Shown here: positions 33,123-41,410 of the stretch, one piece after another
How positions within the stretch are numbered: position 1 is the first letter of the stretch
Layout of the letters: each line of letters opens with the position of its first letter
NCBI GenBank assembly: GCA_036735545.1
Contig: DAINOD010000016.1
Location: 1-47,183 of the forward strand
Direction: 5' to 3'
Source: Rubrimonas sp036735545
GTDB lineage: Bacteria > Pseudomonadota > Alphaproteobacteria > Rhodobacterales > Rhodobacteraceae
DNA length: 47,183 bases
Translations under genes and position numbers: made by a program
Notes under the pieces: generated by a model
Database searches by the model: none
Told to the model about the DNA's origin: nothing
What the model saw: only the letters and a program-made list of their open reading frames with translations

Positions 33123-33734
33123 ATGACCCCGCGGCTTTACCTGATCACGCCCGCCGCCTTCGAGCCCGCCGCCTTCGCCGAGACGCTGAAGGCGGCGTTG
33201 GGCGCGGCCGACGTCGCCTGCGTGCGGCTGGCCATGGACGCGGGCGAGGACGGGCAGCGCCGCGCCGCCGACGCCCTGCTGCCGGTCTGCGCCGCGGCCG
33301 ACGTCGCGCTGGTGATCGCCGAGCATGTCCGCCTCGTCGCGCCGCACGGCCTCGACGGCGTCCACCTCGGCGACACCGCGGGCGTGCGCAAGGCGCGTGA
33401 GGCGCTGGGCGCCGACCGGATCGTGGGCGCCTTCGCCGGCCCCTCGCGCCACCGCGGCATGGCGGCGGCCGAGGCGGGCGCCGACTACGTCGCGCTCGGC
33501 CCCGTGTCGGCCGGCGCGCTCGGCGACGGGGCGGAGGCGGACGCCGGGCTTTTCTCGTGGTGGCAGGAGATGATCGAGACGCCCTGCGTCGCCGAAGGCG
33601 GCCTGAGCCCCGCCATCGCCCGCACGCTGAGCAAGGCGGCCGACTTCGTCGCCCCGCGCCGCAGCGTGTGGGAGGCGCCCGAGGGTCCCGCCGCAGCCCT
33701 GGCCGCCTACGCCGCCGCGCTGCGCGACGGCTGA
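33123..33734 (+). CDS. ThiE/TenI-like TIM-barrel protein, divergent
   Basis: 203 residues. The sequence follows the thiamine phosphate synthase fold: RLYLITPAAFEP at the start, LVAPHGLDGVHLGDTAGVRK, AEAGADYVALGPVSAG, and CVAEGGLSPAIARTL. The diphosphate-binding strand, normally of the form QLRxK, is replaced by ACVRLAM, and the usual THT-type loop by AGPSRHRGM. It therefore may not be a canonical ThiE. No other thiamine gene is adjacent. It lies between the cupin_5 gene and ccmA. A related unassigned paralogue is common in Rhodobacterales. Confidence 0.7.
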   Translation: MTPRLYLITPAAFEPAAFAETLKAALGAADVACVRLAMDAGEDGQRRAADALLPVCAAADVALVIAEHVRLVAPHGLDGVHLGDTAGVRKAREALGADRIVGAFAGPSRHRGMAAAEAGADYVALGPVSAGALGDGAEADAGLFSWWQEMIETPCVAEGGLSPAIARTLSKAADFVAPRRSVWEAPEGPAAALAAYAAALRDG

Positions 33735-33807
33735 GGCGGGCGGCCGGGGAGCGCGGCTGGGGAGGCGCGGCTTGCCCGGTCGCCCGGCAGGCGCCACAAC
33801 CGCGGCC

Positions 33808-34452
33808 ATGGAGCTTGTCGTCGAGGCGCTGACCTGCCGCCGCGCGGGCCGGCGCGTCGTCGCGCCGGTCTCGTTCCGCGTTCCCGCCGGCGCCGCCGCG
33901 CTGCTGACCGGGCCGAACGGGGTCGGCAAGTCCTCGCTGCTGCGCGTGCTGGCCGGGCTTATCCCGCCCGATGGCGGCGCCGCGCGTCTGGGCGATCTCG
34001 CGCTCGGCGCCGACCCTGAGGCCTGGCGCGGCGGGCTGGCCTACGCCGGCCACCTGGACGCCGTGAAGCCGGCGCTGACGGTGGCCGAGAACCTCTCCGC
34101 CTGGGCCGCGCTCTACGGCGGCGGGGGCGTCGAGGCGGCGCTGGCGCGCTTCGGGCTGTCGCGGCTGGCCGACATGCCCGCGGGCTGGTGCTCGGCGGGT
34201 CAGAAGCGGCGGCTGGGGCTCGCACGTCTGCTGGCGGCGGACCGGCCGCTGTGGCTGCTGGACGAGCCTACCGTGTCGCTGGACGCGGCGTCGGTGGAGA
34301 CGCTGGCGGGCGCGGTGCGCCAGCACCTCGCGGCGGGCGGTCTGGCGGTGATCGCGACCCACGCGCCGCTTGGGGTGGAAGGCGTCCCCGTGCGCCTCGC
34401 GCCCCCCACCGCGACCGTGGCCGACGAGGCTTTCGGCGGGGCCTGGGCGTGA
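33808..34452 (+). CDS. ccmA: Cytochrome c biogenesis ABC ATP-binding protein CcmA
   Basis: 214 residues from the ATG at 33808; an upstream frame to 33772 is unlikely coding. CcmA (HelA) powers release of haem-loaded CcmE from CcmC in the system I cytochrome c maturation pathway. Walker A is LLTGPNGVGKSSLL (about residues 31-44). The signature region is WCSAGQKRRLGLARLLAADR, and Walker B WLLDEPTVSLD. The D loop and the H-loop (IATHAPLG) follow. Length is short, as is usual for CcmA. The stop overlaps ccmB (GTGA). It opens the ccmABCDG cluster, equivalent to Rhodobacter helABCDX. Confidence 0.93.
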   Translation: MELVVEALTCRRAGRRVVAPVSFRVPAGAAALLTGPNGVGKSSLLRVLAGLIPPDGGAARLGDLALGADPEAWRGGLAYAGHLDAVKPALTVAENLSAWAALYGGGGVEAALARFGLSRLADMPAGWCSAGQKRRLGLARLLAADRPLWLLDEPTVSLDAASVETLAGAVRQHLAAGGLAVIATHAPLGVEGVPVRLAPPTATVADEAFGGAWA

Positions 34453-35114
34453 GCGCGCTTCTGGCGCTGGTGCGCCGCGACGTGGTGCTCGCGTTCCGGC
34501 TCGGCGGCGGCGGGGCGCTGGGGGTGGCGTTCTTCCTGCTCGCCGCCATGCTCACCCCCATCGGGCTCGGCGGCGAGACCGACGCCCTGCCCCGCGTCGC
34601 CGGCGGGGTGATCTGGGTGGCGGCGCTGCTGGCATGCCTGCTGTCGCTCGACCGCCTGTTCCAGGCGGACTGGGAGGACGGCGGGCTGGACCTGCTCGCG
34701 CTCGGCCCGCTGCCGCTGGAGGCGGTGGTGGCCGCCAAGGCCGCGGCGCACTGGCTGACCACCGGCCTGCCGCTGATCCTCGCGGCGCCGGTCCTCGCGC
34801 TCACGCTGAACCTGCCGGGCGAGGCCTTCTGGCCGCTGATGATCGCGCTCGCCGCCGGCACGCCGGGACTGAGCCTGATCGGCGCCGTCGGCGCCGCGCT
34901 GACCGTTGGCGTGCGGCGCGGGGGGCTGCTGCTGTCGCTGCTGGTCCTGCCGCTCTACCTGCCGACGCTGATCCTCGGCGCACGGGCGGTGGAGCGGGCG
35001 GGGGTCGGGCTCGACGCGACCGCGCCGCTGGCGCTGCTCGGCGCGGTCACGCTGGTCAGCGCCGTGGTCGGCCCGCTGGCGGCGGCGGCGGCGCTGCGCG
35101 TCAATCTGCGCTGA
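34449..35114 (+). CDS. ccmB: Haem exporter ABC permease CcmB
   Basis: 221 residues from GTG, overlapping the ccmA stop by four bases. CcmB is the membrane subunit that pairs with CcmA and CcmC in system I cytochrome c maturation. About six transmembrane helices are visible. Conserved blocks are LLALVRRDVVLAFRLGGGGA, LFQADWEDGGLDLLALGPLP and LSLLVLPLYLPTLILGARAV. The N-terminal and length pattern match Rhodobacter HelB. The stop precedes ccmC by 46 bases, the largest gap inside the operon. Confidence 0.92.
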   Translation: MSALLALVRRDVVLAFRLGGGGALGVAFFLLAAMLTPIGLGGETDALPRVAGGVIWVAALLACLLSLDRLFQADWEDGGLDLLALGPLPLEAVVAAKAAAHWLTTGLPLILAAPVLALTLNLPGEAFWPLMIALAAGTPGLSLIGAVGAALTVGVRRGGLLLSLLVLPLYLPTLILGARAVERAGVGLDATAPLALLGAVTLVSAVVGPLAAAAALRVNLR

Positions 35115-35136
35115 GCCCGCCGCATTGCCCGCCCCG

Positions 35137-35158
35137 CCCCCTTTGGCTACCTAGGGGG
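35137..35158 (+). other. Stem-loop covering the ccmC ribosome-binding site
   Basis: CCCCCT (35137-35142) and AGGGGG (35153-35158) are exact inverted repeats around a 10-base loop. The 3' arm is the purine-rich ribosome-binding region two bases before the ccmC ATG. If it forms, it would hide the site and could tune ccmC translation relative to ccmB. Six pairs in GC-rich DNA may be fortuitous. Confidence 0.3.
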
Positions 35159-35160
35159 TC

Positions 35161-35901
35161 ATGTCGATCTGGCGCTATGCGAACCCCGCCGAGTTCATGC
35201 GCCTGTCCGGGGCGGTCCTGCCCTGGGCGGCGTGGACGGCCGGCCTGCTGATCGTGGGCGGGGCCGTCTGGGGCCTGTTCTTCACCCCCGCCGACTACCA
35301 GCAGGGCGAGACGGTGCGGATCATGTACGTCCATGTCCCCGCCGCCATGATGGCGATCAACATCTATTTCGTGATGGCGGTGGCGTCGCTGATCGGGCTG
35401 ATCCGTCGGCATCACGTGAGTTTCCTCGTCGCCAAGGCCGCCGCCCCCATCGGCGCGGGGCTGACGCTGCTGGCCATCGTCACCGGCGCGGTGTGGGGCC
35501 AGCCGACATGGGGAACGTGGTGGGTCTGGGACCCCAAGCTGACCTCGATCCTGATCATGCTTTTCTTCTACCTCGGCTATGTCGGGCTGTGGTCGGCGGT
35601 GGAGGACCCGGACAAGGCGGCGGACCTGTCCTCGGTCCTGTGTCTCGTCGGGGTCGTGTTCGCCTTCTTCTCGCGCTTCGCGGTGGAGATCTTCGGCGAC
35701 CAGACGCTGCATCAGCCGGCCTCGCTGAGCGTCACCGGCATATCCGTCGCGCCGATCTTCTTCTGGCCGCTGGCGGCGACCATCCTCGGATTTTACGCCT
35801 TCTTCATCGCGCTGGTGCTGCTGCGCGCGCGCACCGAGATCCGCCTGCGCCGCATCCGCGCCCTGCGCCTGCAGCGCGCCGCCGCCGAGGAGGCCGCCTG
35901 A
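35161..35901 (+). CDS. ccmC: Haem handling protein CcmC
   Basis: 246 residues. CcmC loads haem on the periplasmic chaperone CcmE. Six transmembrane segments are visible. The tryptophan-rich haem-binding loop is GQPTWGTWWVWDPKLTS (about residues 114-130). Conserved His residues, in RIMYVHVPAAMM and DQTLHQPASLS, are the expected axial ligands. The C-terminus is a basic tail (LRARTEIRLRRIRALRLQRA). The stop overlaps the ccmD start (TGATG). Confidence 0.95.
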   Translation: MSIWRYANPAEFMRLSGAVLPWAAWTAGLLIVGGAVWGLFFTPADYQQGETVRIMYVHVPAAMMAINIYFVMAVASLIGLIRRHHVSFLVAKAAAPIGAGLTLLAIVTGAVWGQPTWGTWWVWDPKLTSILIMLFFYLGYVGLWSAVEDPDKAADLSSVLCLVGVVFAFFSRFAVEIFGDQTLHQPASLSVTGISVAPIFFWPLAATILGFYAFFIALVLLRARTEIRLRRIRALRLQRAAAEEAA

Positions 35902-36050
35902 TGCTCGAACCCGGCGCACACTGGCCCTATGTCATCGCCGCCTACGCGGCCACCGCGGTCGTTCTCGGCGCGCTGATCTGGGCGAGCTGGACCGAGGCGC
36001 GGCGGGCGCGCGACACCCTCGAACGCATCGAAGCGGAGCGAAAGCGATGA
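35901..36050 (+). CDS. ccmD: Haem exporter protein CcmD
   Basis: 49 residues, shorter than most gene-finder limits. It is a single-pass membrane peptide that stabilises the CcmC-CcmE interaction. The sequence WPYVIAAYAATAVVLGALIW is the transmembrane helix, followed by the usual basic cytoplasmic tail with Arg and Lys. It is embedded between ccmC and ccmG with overlaps on both sides (TGATG and ATGA), exactly as in Rhodobacter helD. Confidence 0.9.
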   Translation: MLEPGAHWPYVIAAYAATAVVLGALIWASWTEARRARDTLERIEAERKR

Positions 36051-36625
36051 GCGACGCGACCGAGACCCCCCGCGGCGGCTTCGCCCGCTGGGCCCCGCTG
36101 GCGATCTTCCTGGCCATTGCGGCCATGCTGGGGGGCTACCTGCTGGCGACGCAGTTCTACGGCTACCAGCGCGACACGCTGCCCTCGGCGCTGATCGGCC
36201 GGGAGGCGCCGGAGACGGCGCTGCCGCCGCTGTTCGCGGACCGGCCGGGGCTGGAGCCGGCGCTGCTGCGCGCGCCGGGGGTGAAGCTCGTCAACGTCTG
36301 GGCGAGCTGGTGCGGGCCCTGCCGGGTCGAGCACCCTGCGCTGATGCAGTTGCAGGCGATGGGTGTGACCGTGCACGGCCTCAACCAGCGCGACGAACCG
36401 GCCAACGCCCGGCGCTTTCTGGAGGAGCTGGGCGACCCCTATGTCGGGATCGGCGTGGACCGCACCGGCCGCGCAGGCGTGGAGTGGGGCGTCTACGGCG
36501 TGCCCGAGACCTTCGTGATCGATGGGCAGGGGCGCATCGTCTACAAGCATGTCGGCCCCATCGTGAACGACGATCTGGAGCGACGCATCCTGCCCGCGAT
36601 CCGTCAGGCCGGCGGGAGCGTCTGA
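36047..36625 (+). CDS. ccmG: Cytochrome c maturation thioredoxin CcmG/DsbE
   Basis: 192 residues. CcmG (HelX) is a membrane-anchored periplasmic thioredoxin that reduces apocytochrome c haem-binding cysteines. An N-terminal anchor (about residues 16-36, PLAIFLAIAAMLGGYLLA) precedes the thioredoxin fold with the WASWCGPCRVEHP active site (Cys89 and Cys92). GVYGVPETFVIDGQGRIVYK contains the cis-Pro loop and the acidic residues typical of the family. It closes the ccmABCDG unit, with ccmE, ccmF and ccmH elsewhere. Confidence 0.95.
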   Translation: MSDATETPRGGFARWAPLAIFLAIAAMLGGYLLATQFYGYQRDTLPSALIGREAPETALPPLFADRPGLEPALLRAPGVKLVNVWASWCGPCRVEHPALMQLQAMGVTVHGLNQRDEPANARRFLEELGDPYVGIGVDRTGRAGVEWGVYGVPETFVIDGQGRIVYKHVGPIVNDDLERRILPAIRQAGGSV

Positions 36626-36929
36626 GGTCGGCGCCCAAGCAGTATGCGATATTGCATGCAGAATTTATGTGCTAACCTGCTGAAAGAATGCGAGCGACGG
36701 CCTTTCGGCGCGCGAGGCGACCGACCGGCCGCCGCATAATGCGGCGCCCTGCGGTCCCTCGGCCTCCCGGCCGCGGCATTGCTGGGCGCCGGAGGGAAGT
36801 CACCCCCAGACCCGCGCGCCAAGCGCCTGATCGCCAATCGTTTCTCTGCCGACGCAGAACTGGCGCGGTCCTTGCTACACGGCCAGCAACCCGCCGGATC
36901 GAGACGCGGGAGACGACAGGAGCACGCGG
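36626..36929. promoter_or_regulatory. 304-base regulatory region between ccmG and allophanate hydrolase
   Basis: No gene is seen here. An AT-rich patch at 36642-36690 is unusual for this DNA and includes TGCGATATTGCA (36645-36656), an imperfect palindrome with 2 mismatched positions, and TTTATG. At 36730-36746, CGCCGCAT-A-ATGCGGCG is a perfect inverted repeat around one base. A sigma-54-type promoter lies at 36861-36876, and AGGAG precedes the atzF ATG. The patch and palindromes are candidate operators or a second promoter. Confidence 0.5.
36861..36876 (+). promoter_or_regulatory. Sigma-54 (-24/-12) promoter candidate for atzF
   Basis: TGGCGCG-N4-TTGCT matches the RpoN consensus TGGCACG-N4-TTGCW at all but one position, with correct spacing of the GG and GC pairs. 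Transcription would start near 36887, about 43 bases before the atzF ATG at 36930. Nitrogen-limitation control by NtrC-type activators would suit an ammonia-releasing enzyme. Confidence 0.55.
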
Positions 36930-38717
36930 ATGCCATTCGACCCCGACGCCGGCCTCGACAGCGCCCGCCTGCGCGACGTCTACGCCGCACGCGCCGCCAC
37001 GCCAGCGGAGGTCACCGAGGCCGTGCTGGCCCGCGCCGAGGCGGGCGATGCGGCGATCTGGATCGGCGGCCCCTGCGCCGAGCGCGCCACCGCGGCCGCG
37101 CGCGCCCTGACGGACCGCGACCCTCGCGACCTGCCCCTCTACGGCCTGCCCTTCGCGGTGAAGGACAACATCGACGTCGCCGGTCTCCCGACCACCGCCG
37201 CCTGTCCGGCCTTCGCCTACACGCCTGCCGCGAGCGCGCCCGTGGTGGAGCGGCTGGAGTCGGCCGGCGCCATCCTGATCGGCAAGACCAACCTCGACCA
37301 GTTCGCCACCGGCCTGTCGGGCTGCCGCTCGCCCTACGGGGTTCCCGACAACGCGCTGGCGCCGGGGATGATCCCGGGCGGCTCCTCCTCCGGCTCGGCG
37401 GTCGCGACGGCGGCCGGGCTCGTCACCTTCGCCCTGGGCACCGACACGGCCGGGTCGGGACGCGTGCCGGCGATGCTGAACAACCTGATCGGACTGAAGC
37501 CCACCCGCGGGCTGATCCCGACCCGCGGCGTCGTGCCGGCCTGCCGGACGCTGGATTGCGTGTCGGTGTTCGCGCTCTCTGCGGCCGACGCGGCCGTGGT
37601 GCTGGATGTGGCCGAGGGCTTCGACCCAGCCGACCCCTGGTCGCGCCCGCGCGCCTCCGGCCCAGGGCGGATCGAGCGGATCGGGGTTCCGCGCCCGGCC
37701 GACCTCGACTTCTTCGGCGACCGGGCGGCGGCGAAGCTGTGGGAGGCCGCGGTCGCGCGCGCCGGGGCGCTGGGCTTCGCGGTCGAGATCGTGGATCTGA
37801 CGCCCTTCCTCGAAACCGCGCGGCTGCTCTACGAGGGACCGTGGGTCGCCGAACGCGCCGCCGCCATCCGTCCGCTGGTCGAGGAGCGACCCGAGGTTCT
37901 GCACCCGGTCATCCGCCAGATCGTCTGCGGCGGCCTGACCCCTTCTGCGGTCGACGCTTTCGAGGCGCTCTATCGCCTCGCCGAATTGCGGCGCGAGATC
38001 GAACCGGTCTGGACGCGCATCGACGCGCTGATGGCGCCGACCGCGCCGACCGCCTACACCACCGCCGAGATGCTCGCCGATCCGGTCGCGCTGAACAGCC
38101 GGCTGGGCCGCTACACCAACTTCATGAACCTGCTGGACCTGAGCGGCGTCGCGGTTCCGGCCGGCTTCCTGCCCTCGGGCGCCGGTTTCGGCGTCACGCT
38201 CTGCGCGCCGGCCTTTGCGGAGGCGCCGCTGCTGGTCGCCGCCGACGCGCTGCACCGCGCGGCGGGAACCGGCGCCGGCGCCGCGCGCCGCGCGCCGACC
38301 GCGCCGCCGCCCGAGGCGCGGCGCGCGCGGCTGGTCGTCTGCGGCGCGCACATGAGCGGCCTGCCGCTGAACGACGAACTGACCGCGCTGGGGGCCCGGC
38401 TAGTCGGCCCGGCCGAGACCGCGCCGCTCTACCGCCTCTACGCCCTGCCCGGCGCGCCCGCCCGCCCCGGCCTCGTGCGCGTTGGCTCCACGCAAGGGCG
38501 GGCCGTGGCGGTGGAGGTCTGGGACCTTGCCCCCGAAGCCGTCGGCGCCCTGCTCGCGCGCGTGCCCGCGCCGCTCGGCTTCGGCCGCGTGACGCTGGCC
38601 GACGGGGCCGAGCACACCGGATTCGTCTGCGAGGCCGAGGGCGCGCGGGGCGCCTCCGACATCACCCCTCTCGGCGGCTGGCGGGCGCACCTCGCGCGCG
38701 ACGCCGGCCACGCCTGA
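36930..38717 (+). CDS. atzF: Allophanate hydrolase
   Basis: 595 residues, close to the usual 600. It hydrolyses allophanate to ammonia and CO2, the second step after urea (or carboxyguanidine) carboxylation. The amidase-signature domain (about 1-430) has the catalytic triad Lys78 (LPFAVKDNIDVAG), cis-Ser152 (GMIPGGSSSGSAVAT) and nucleophile Ser176 (GTDTAGSGRVPA). The C-terminal domain (about 460-595, VCGAHMSGLPLNDEL, YALPGAPARPGLVRV and DITPLGGWRAHLA) is the part specific to allophanate hydrolases. No urea or guanidine carboxylase gene is adjacent, so it stands alone behind its own sigma-54-type promoter. Confidence 0.92.
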   Translation: MPFDPDAGLDSARLRDVYAARAATPAEVTEAVLARAEAGDAAIWIGGPCAERATAAARALTDRDPRDLPLYGLPFAVKDNIDVAGLPTTAACPAFAYTPAASAPVVERLESAGAILIGKTNLDQFATGLSGCRSPYGVPDNALAPGMIPGGSSSGSAVATAAGLVTFALGTDTAGSGRVPAMLNNLIGLKPTRGLIPTRGVVPACRTLDCVSVFALSAADAAVVLDVAEGFDPADPWSRPRASGPGRIERIGVPRPADLDFFGDRAAAKLWEAAVARAGALGFAVEIVDLTPFLETARLLYEGPWVAERAAAIRPLVEERPEVLHPVIRQIVCGGLTPSAVDAFEALYRLAELRREIEPVWTRIDALMAPTAPTAYTTAEMLADPVALNSRLGRYTNFMNLLDLSGVAVPAGFLPSGAGFGVTLCAPAFAEAPLLVAADALHRAAGTGAGAARRAPTAPPPEARRARLVVCGAHMSGLPLNDELTALGARLVGPAETAPLYRLYALPGAPARPGLVRVGSTQGRAVAVEVWDLAPEAVGALLARVPAPLGFGRVTLADGAEHTGFVCEAEGARGASDITPLGGWRAHLARDAGHA

Positions 38718-38778
38718 GGGGAGAGGAGCGCGGATCACCGACGCGTCCTCGCCGCCGGGGCCTCCACGGACCTGCCGC

Positions 38779-38797
38779 CGCCGCTCACACAGCGGCG
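38779..38797. terminator. Hairpin between convergent atzF and mscS genes
   Basis: CGCCGCT (38779-38785) and AGCGGCG (38791-38797) form an exact 7-bp stem with a CACAC loop. It ends right at the channel gene's stop codon. There is no T tract, so termination on either strand is inferred only from its place between convergent genes. Confidence 0.35.
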
Positions 38798-41161
38798 CTA
38801 ACGGTCGTCGCCCACCGCGCGCGGCCGCGCCATCGCGGCCTCGCTGTCGTCCACCGCCCGCCGAGCGGCGGCGCCGATGGCCTTCATCTCGCCGGCGCTC
38901 AGGCCGCGCTCCTTGTCCCCTTCCAGCTCGGGGATCCGCACCGTCACCTCGCGGTGCGCGAACTTGATCCCCTCCTCCTCGAAAATCCTGCGGATTTCCT
39001 GATAGATCAGCTTGCGCGTCGTCCACTGGTCGCCCGGCCGGGTCATGTATTTGACCCGGATGATCATGGCGCTGTCCTCCATCATGTAGACGCCCTGGCT
39101 CTTGAGCGGCTGCATGAACTTGTGGCCCTCGGTCGGATGCTCCAGCAGTCTCTCGCCCAGCTTCTTGATCAGCTTGCGCACCTTGTCGGGGTCGGTGTCG
39201 TAGGTCAGCCGCAGCGGCAGCTTCATGATGACCCAGTCGCGGCTGAAGTTGGTCAGGTGCTTGATCTCGCCGAACGGCACCGTGTGCAGCGGTCCGAGGT
39301 GGTGCCGCAACTGGAAGCTGCGGATCGAGATCTGCTCGACCGTGCCCTTCACCCCGCCGATGTCGATGTACTCGCCCTTGCGGAAGGCGTCGTCCACCAG
39401 GAAGAACACGCCCGAGAGGATGTCGCGGATCAGGGCCTGGCTGCCGAAACCGATGGCCAGCCCGATCACGCCGGCGCCGCCCAGCAGCGGGGCCACGTTG
39501 ACGCCAACCTCCATCGCCGTGAAGATCGCCACCGACGCGAGGATGACGATCAGCAGGAAGTTGCGCACCAGCGGCAAGAGCGTCGCCAGCCGGCTCGCCG
39601 CCGAGAAGGCAGAGCCCTCGTCGCCGGGCTCGCCCATCGCCACGGGCTCGACCTCGGCCGCGATGCGCTGGTCGATCCAGATCCGGGCGGCGTGGTAGAT
39701 CACGTAGCCGATCAGCAGGATGTCGACGACGCCCTGCACCCGATCGAGCGGCGTTCCGGGCGCGAAGGCCTCGCGGCCTCCCCAGAGATAGACCAGCGCC
39801 CAGACCGCCGCGCCAAGCGCGAACAGGCTCGCCACCCGGCGGGCCAGGTCCTCGAAGCTGCGCATCCGCCCCGGCGAGCCCACATCGATGGGCGCGGCGC
39901 GCAGCGGGGGCGGCGCGACGCCGCCGCCTTCGTCGGCGTCGCTGTCCATGTCGACGCCGCCGTCGGCCAGCGGGTCGCGCGGCGGCGGCGTCGGCGCCTC
40001 CTCGACCATCCGCATCAGCCGCCGCCGGCGGCGGGCGCGGGCGAAGCGGGCCACCGCGTAGACCGCCGCCGCGTAGGCGACGAGCGCCACGAGCAGCACG
40101 AGGAAGGCGACGCCCAGCGGCGGCGGCCCAGCCTCGTCGCCCATCACCAGCCGCACGCTCAGCAGGGCCCACGACGCGCCGACATAGAGCAGGGCGGCGG
40201 GAAACCACAGGGCGGCCCCGGCGGCGGCGGGCCAGGTGGCCTCCCGCGCCGGCTTGCCGCCAAGCAGCGCGGAAGTCACGGCGCGCCGGTTCGCCCAGGC
40301 CCCGGCCGTCACGATCAGCGCCAGCGCCAGCGAGAAGACCAGCATCAGCAGCGCCCAGCTCTGGGCGGGCAGGTCCATCGCCTCGAGCCAGGTCAGGGTG
40401 AAGGAGCCCGCCACGTCGAAGGTCGCGGTCACGATCAGCCAGTTGTAGAGCCGGCGCGCCTGACGGTCCGTCATCGCCGGCAGGCGGTACTCCGGCAGAT
40501 ACGGGGCGAGGATCATGCGCCAGAGCGTCGCCACGAGGCGGATCACGGCGTAGCCGCTGAAGACGAGAATCGCCGTCTTGGTCGCGGCGGCGTTGTCGTC
40601 GGGATAGAAGCCCGCCCCCACCAGCGCGGCGACCGCGATCGTGATCGCGACCGAGGCGACCATCAGCCCCACGCGCGCCGCCAGCACCGGCAGCATCTCG
40701 GCGACGCCGTCGGGGTCCGGCCGCTGCATCCCGACGAAGATCGGGCGCGCGACATAGACCGCGAACAGGGTCGCGGCGGCGCGGCCGATGCCCAGCAGGA
40801 AGGCGAGAAAGACCAGCAACCCGACGAAATAGCGCGGGTCGCCGTCGGGACTGGCGCGGCTCAGCGTGTCGACAAGGTCCTCGCCGAGTCGCGGCGCCCG
40901 GCCCAGCGTGGCGACGAGACGCTCACGAAACTGCGTCACGCCGCGCTCGGTCATGGTGACGGCCTGCCCGCCGCGGAACGACTCGGCGATGCGGCCGTAG
41001 TCCTCCAGCACCGGCGCGCGCGCCGGATCGGCCGGCGCGGCCTCGACCCTCGGCTCGAACATGCGGTAGTCGTCGAAGCCCTGAGCGCAGGCCGCGCCAG
41101 CGCCGCCCAGCGCCAGCAGCGCCGAGATCATCAGGACCAGCGACAGAAAGCCCCAGCGCAT
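38798..41161 (-). CDS. Large mechanosensitive ion channel of the MscS family
   Basis: 787 residues from the ATG at 41161, where a signal peptide follows (MRWGFLSLVLMISALLALG, with cleavage near ACAQG). MscS-type channels release solutes upon hypo-osmotic shock. A periplasmic N-terminal part (about 25-120) leads to many transmembrane segments and an acidic loop (MDSDADEGGGVAPPP). The conserved MscS core is at about 545-760: PLLGGAGVIGLAIGFGSQAL is the pore helix, then IRDILSGVFFLVDDAFRKGE, YIDIGGVKGTVEQISIRS and FGEIKHLTNFSRDW. An open frame continues upstream to 42784 but has no coding character there. Divergent from the glycosyltransferase operon across 249 bases, with no clear promoter seen. 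Confidence 0.9.
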   Translation of the reverse strand: MRWGFLSLVLMISALLALGGAGAACAQGFDDYRMFEPRVEAAPADPARAPVLEDYGRIAESFRGGQAVTMTERGVTQFRERLVATLGRAPRLGEDLVDTLSRASPDGDPRYFVGLLVFLAFLLGIGRAAATLFAVYVARPIFVGMQRPDPDGVAEMLPVLAARVGLMVASVAITIAVAALVGAGFYPDDNAAATKTAILVFSGYAVIRLVATLWRMILAPYLPEYRLPAMTDRQARRLYNWLIVTATFDVAGSFTLTWLEAMDLPAQSWALLMLVFSLALALIVTAGAWANRRAVTSALLGGKPAREATWPAAAGAALWFPAALLYVGASWALLSVRLVMGDEAGPPPLGVAFLVLLVALVAYAAAVYAVARFARARRRRRLMRMVEEAPTPPPRDPLADGGVDMDSDADEGGGVAPPPLRAAPIDVGSPGRMRSFEDLARRVASLFALGAAVWALVYLWGGREAFAPGTPLDRVQGVVDILLIGYVIYHAARIWIDQRIAAEVEPVAMGEPGDEGSAFSAASRLATLLPLVRNFLLIVILASVAIFTAMEVGVNVAPLLGGAGVIGLAIGFGSQALIRDILSGVFFLVDDAFRKGEYIDIGGVKGTVEQISIRSFQLRHHLGPLHTVPFGEIKHLTNFSRDWVIMKLPLRLTYDTDPDKVRKLIKKLGERLLEHPTEGHKFMQPLKSQGVYMMEDSAMIIRVKYMTRPGDQWTTRKLIYQEIRRIFEEEGIKFAHREVTVRIPELEGDKERGLSAGEMKAIGAAARRAVDDSEAAMARPRAVGDDR

Positions 41162-41410
41162 CGTCGAACGCTCCCCGTCGAGGAACCTAACGCGAGCGGC
41201 GGGCGTTGCGCAGCAGCAATGACGCACAGGTGTTCCCCAAAGTCGCGGCGCAGGCTTTCGCTGGCCTTTCCCCGCGCAGACCGCTAACGACAATGGGGCG
41301 GGCGCGGCGAGGGCGCAACGTGCGGCGCGGGCGGGGTGCAACCGCAGGCCGCCGCGAGCGCGGGCAATTGACGGCGAAGGGGGCCGGCGGGCGCCTGGGG
41401 CGGGGGAGAG

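Noticed and set aside
36779..41287. A 1500-codon plus-strand open frame overlapping atzF and running antisense to the MscS gene
   Set aside because: The atzF and MscS readings have clear family motifs; this frame is shadow sequence (Arg/His/Asp-rich, no domains).
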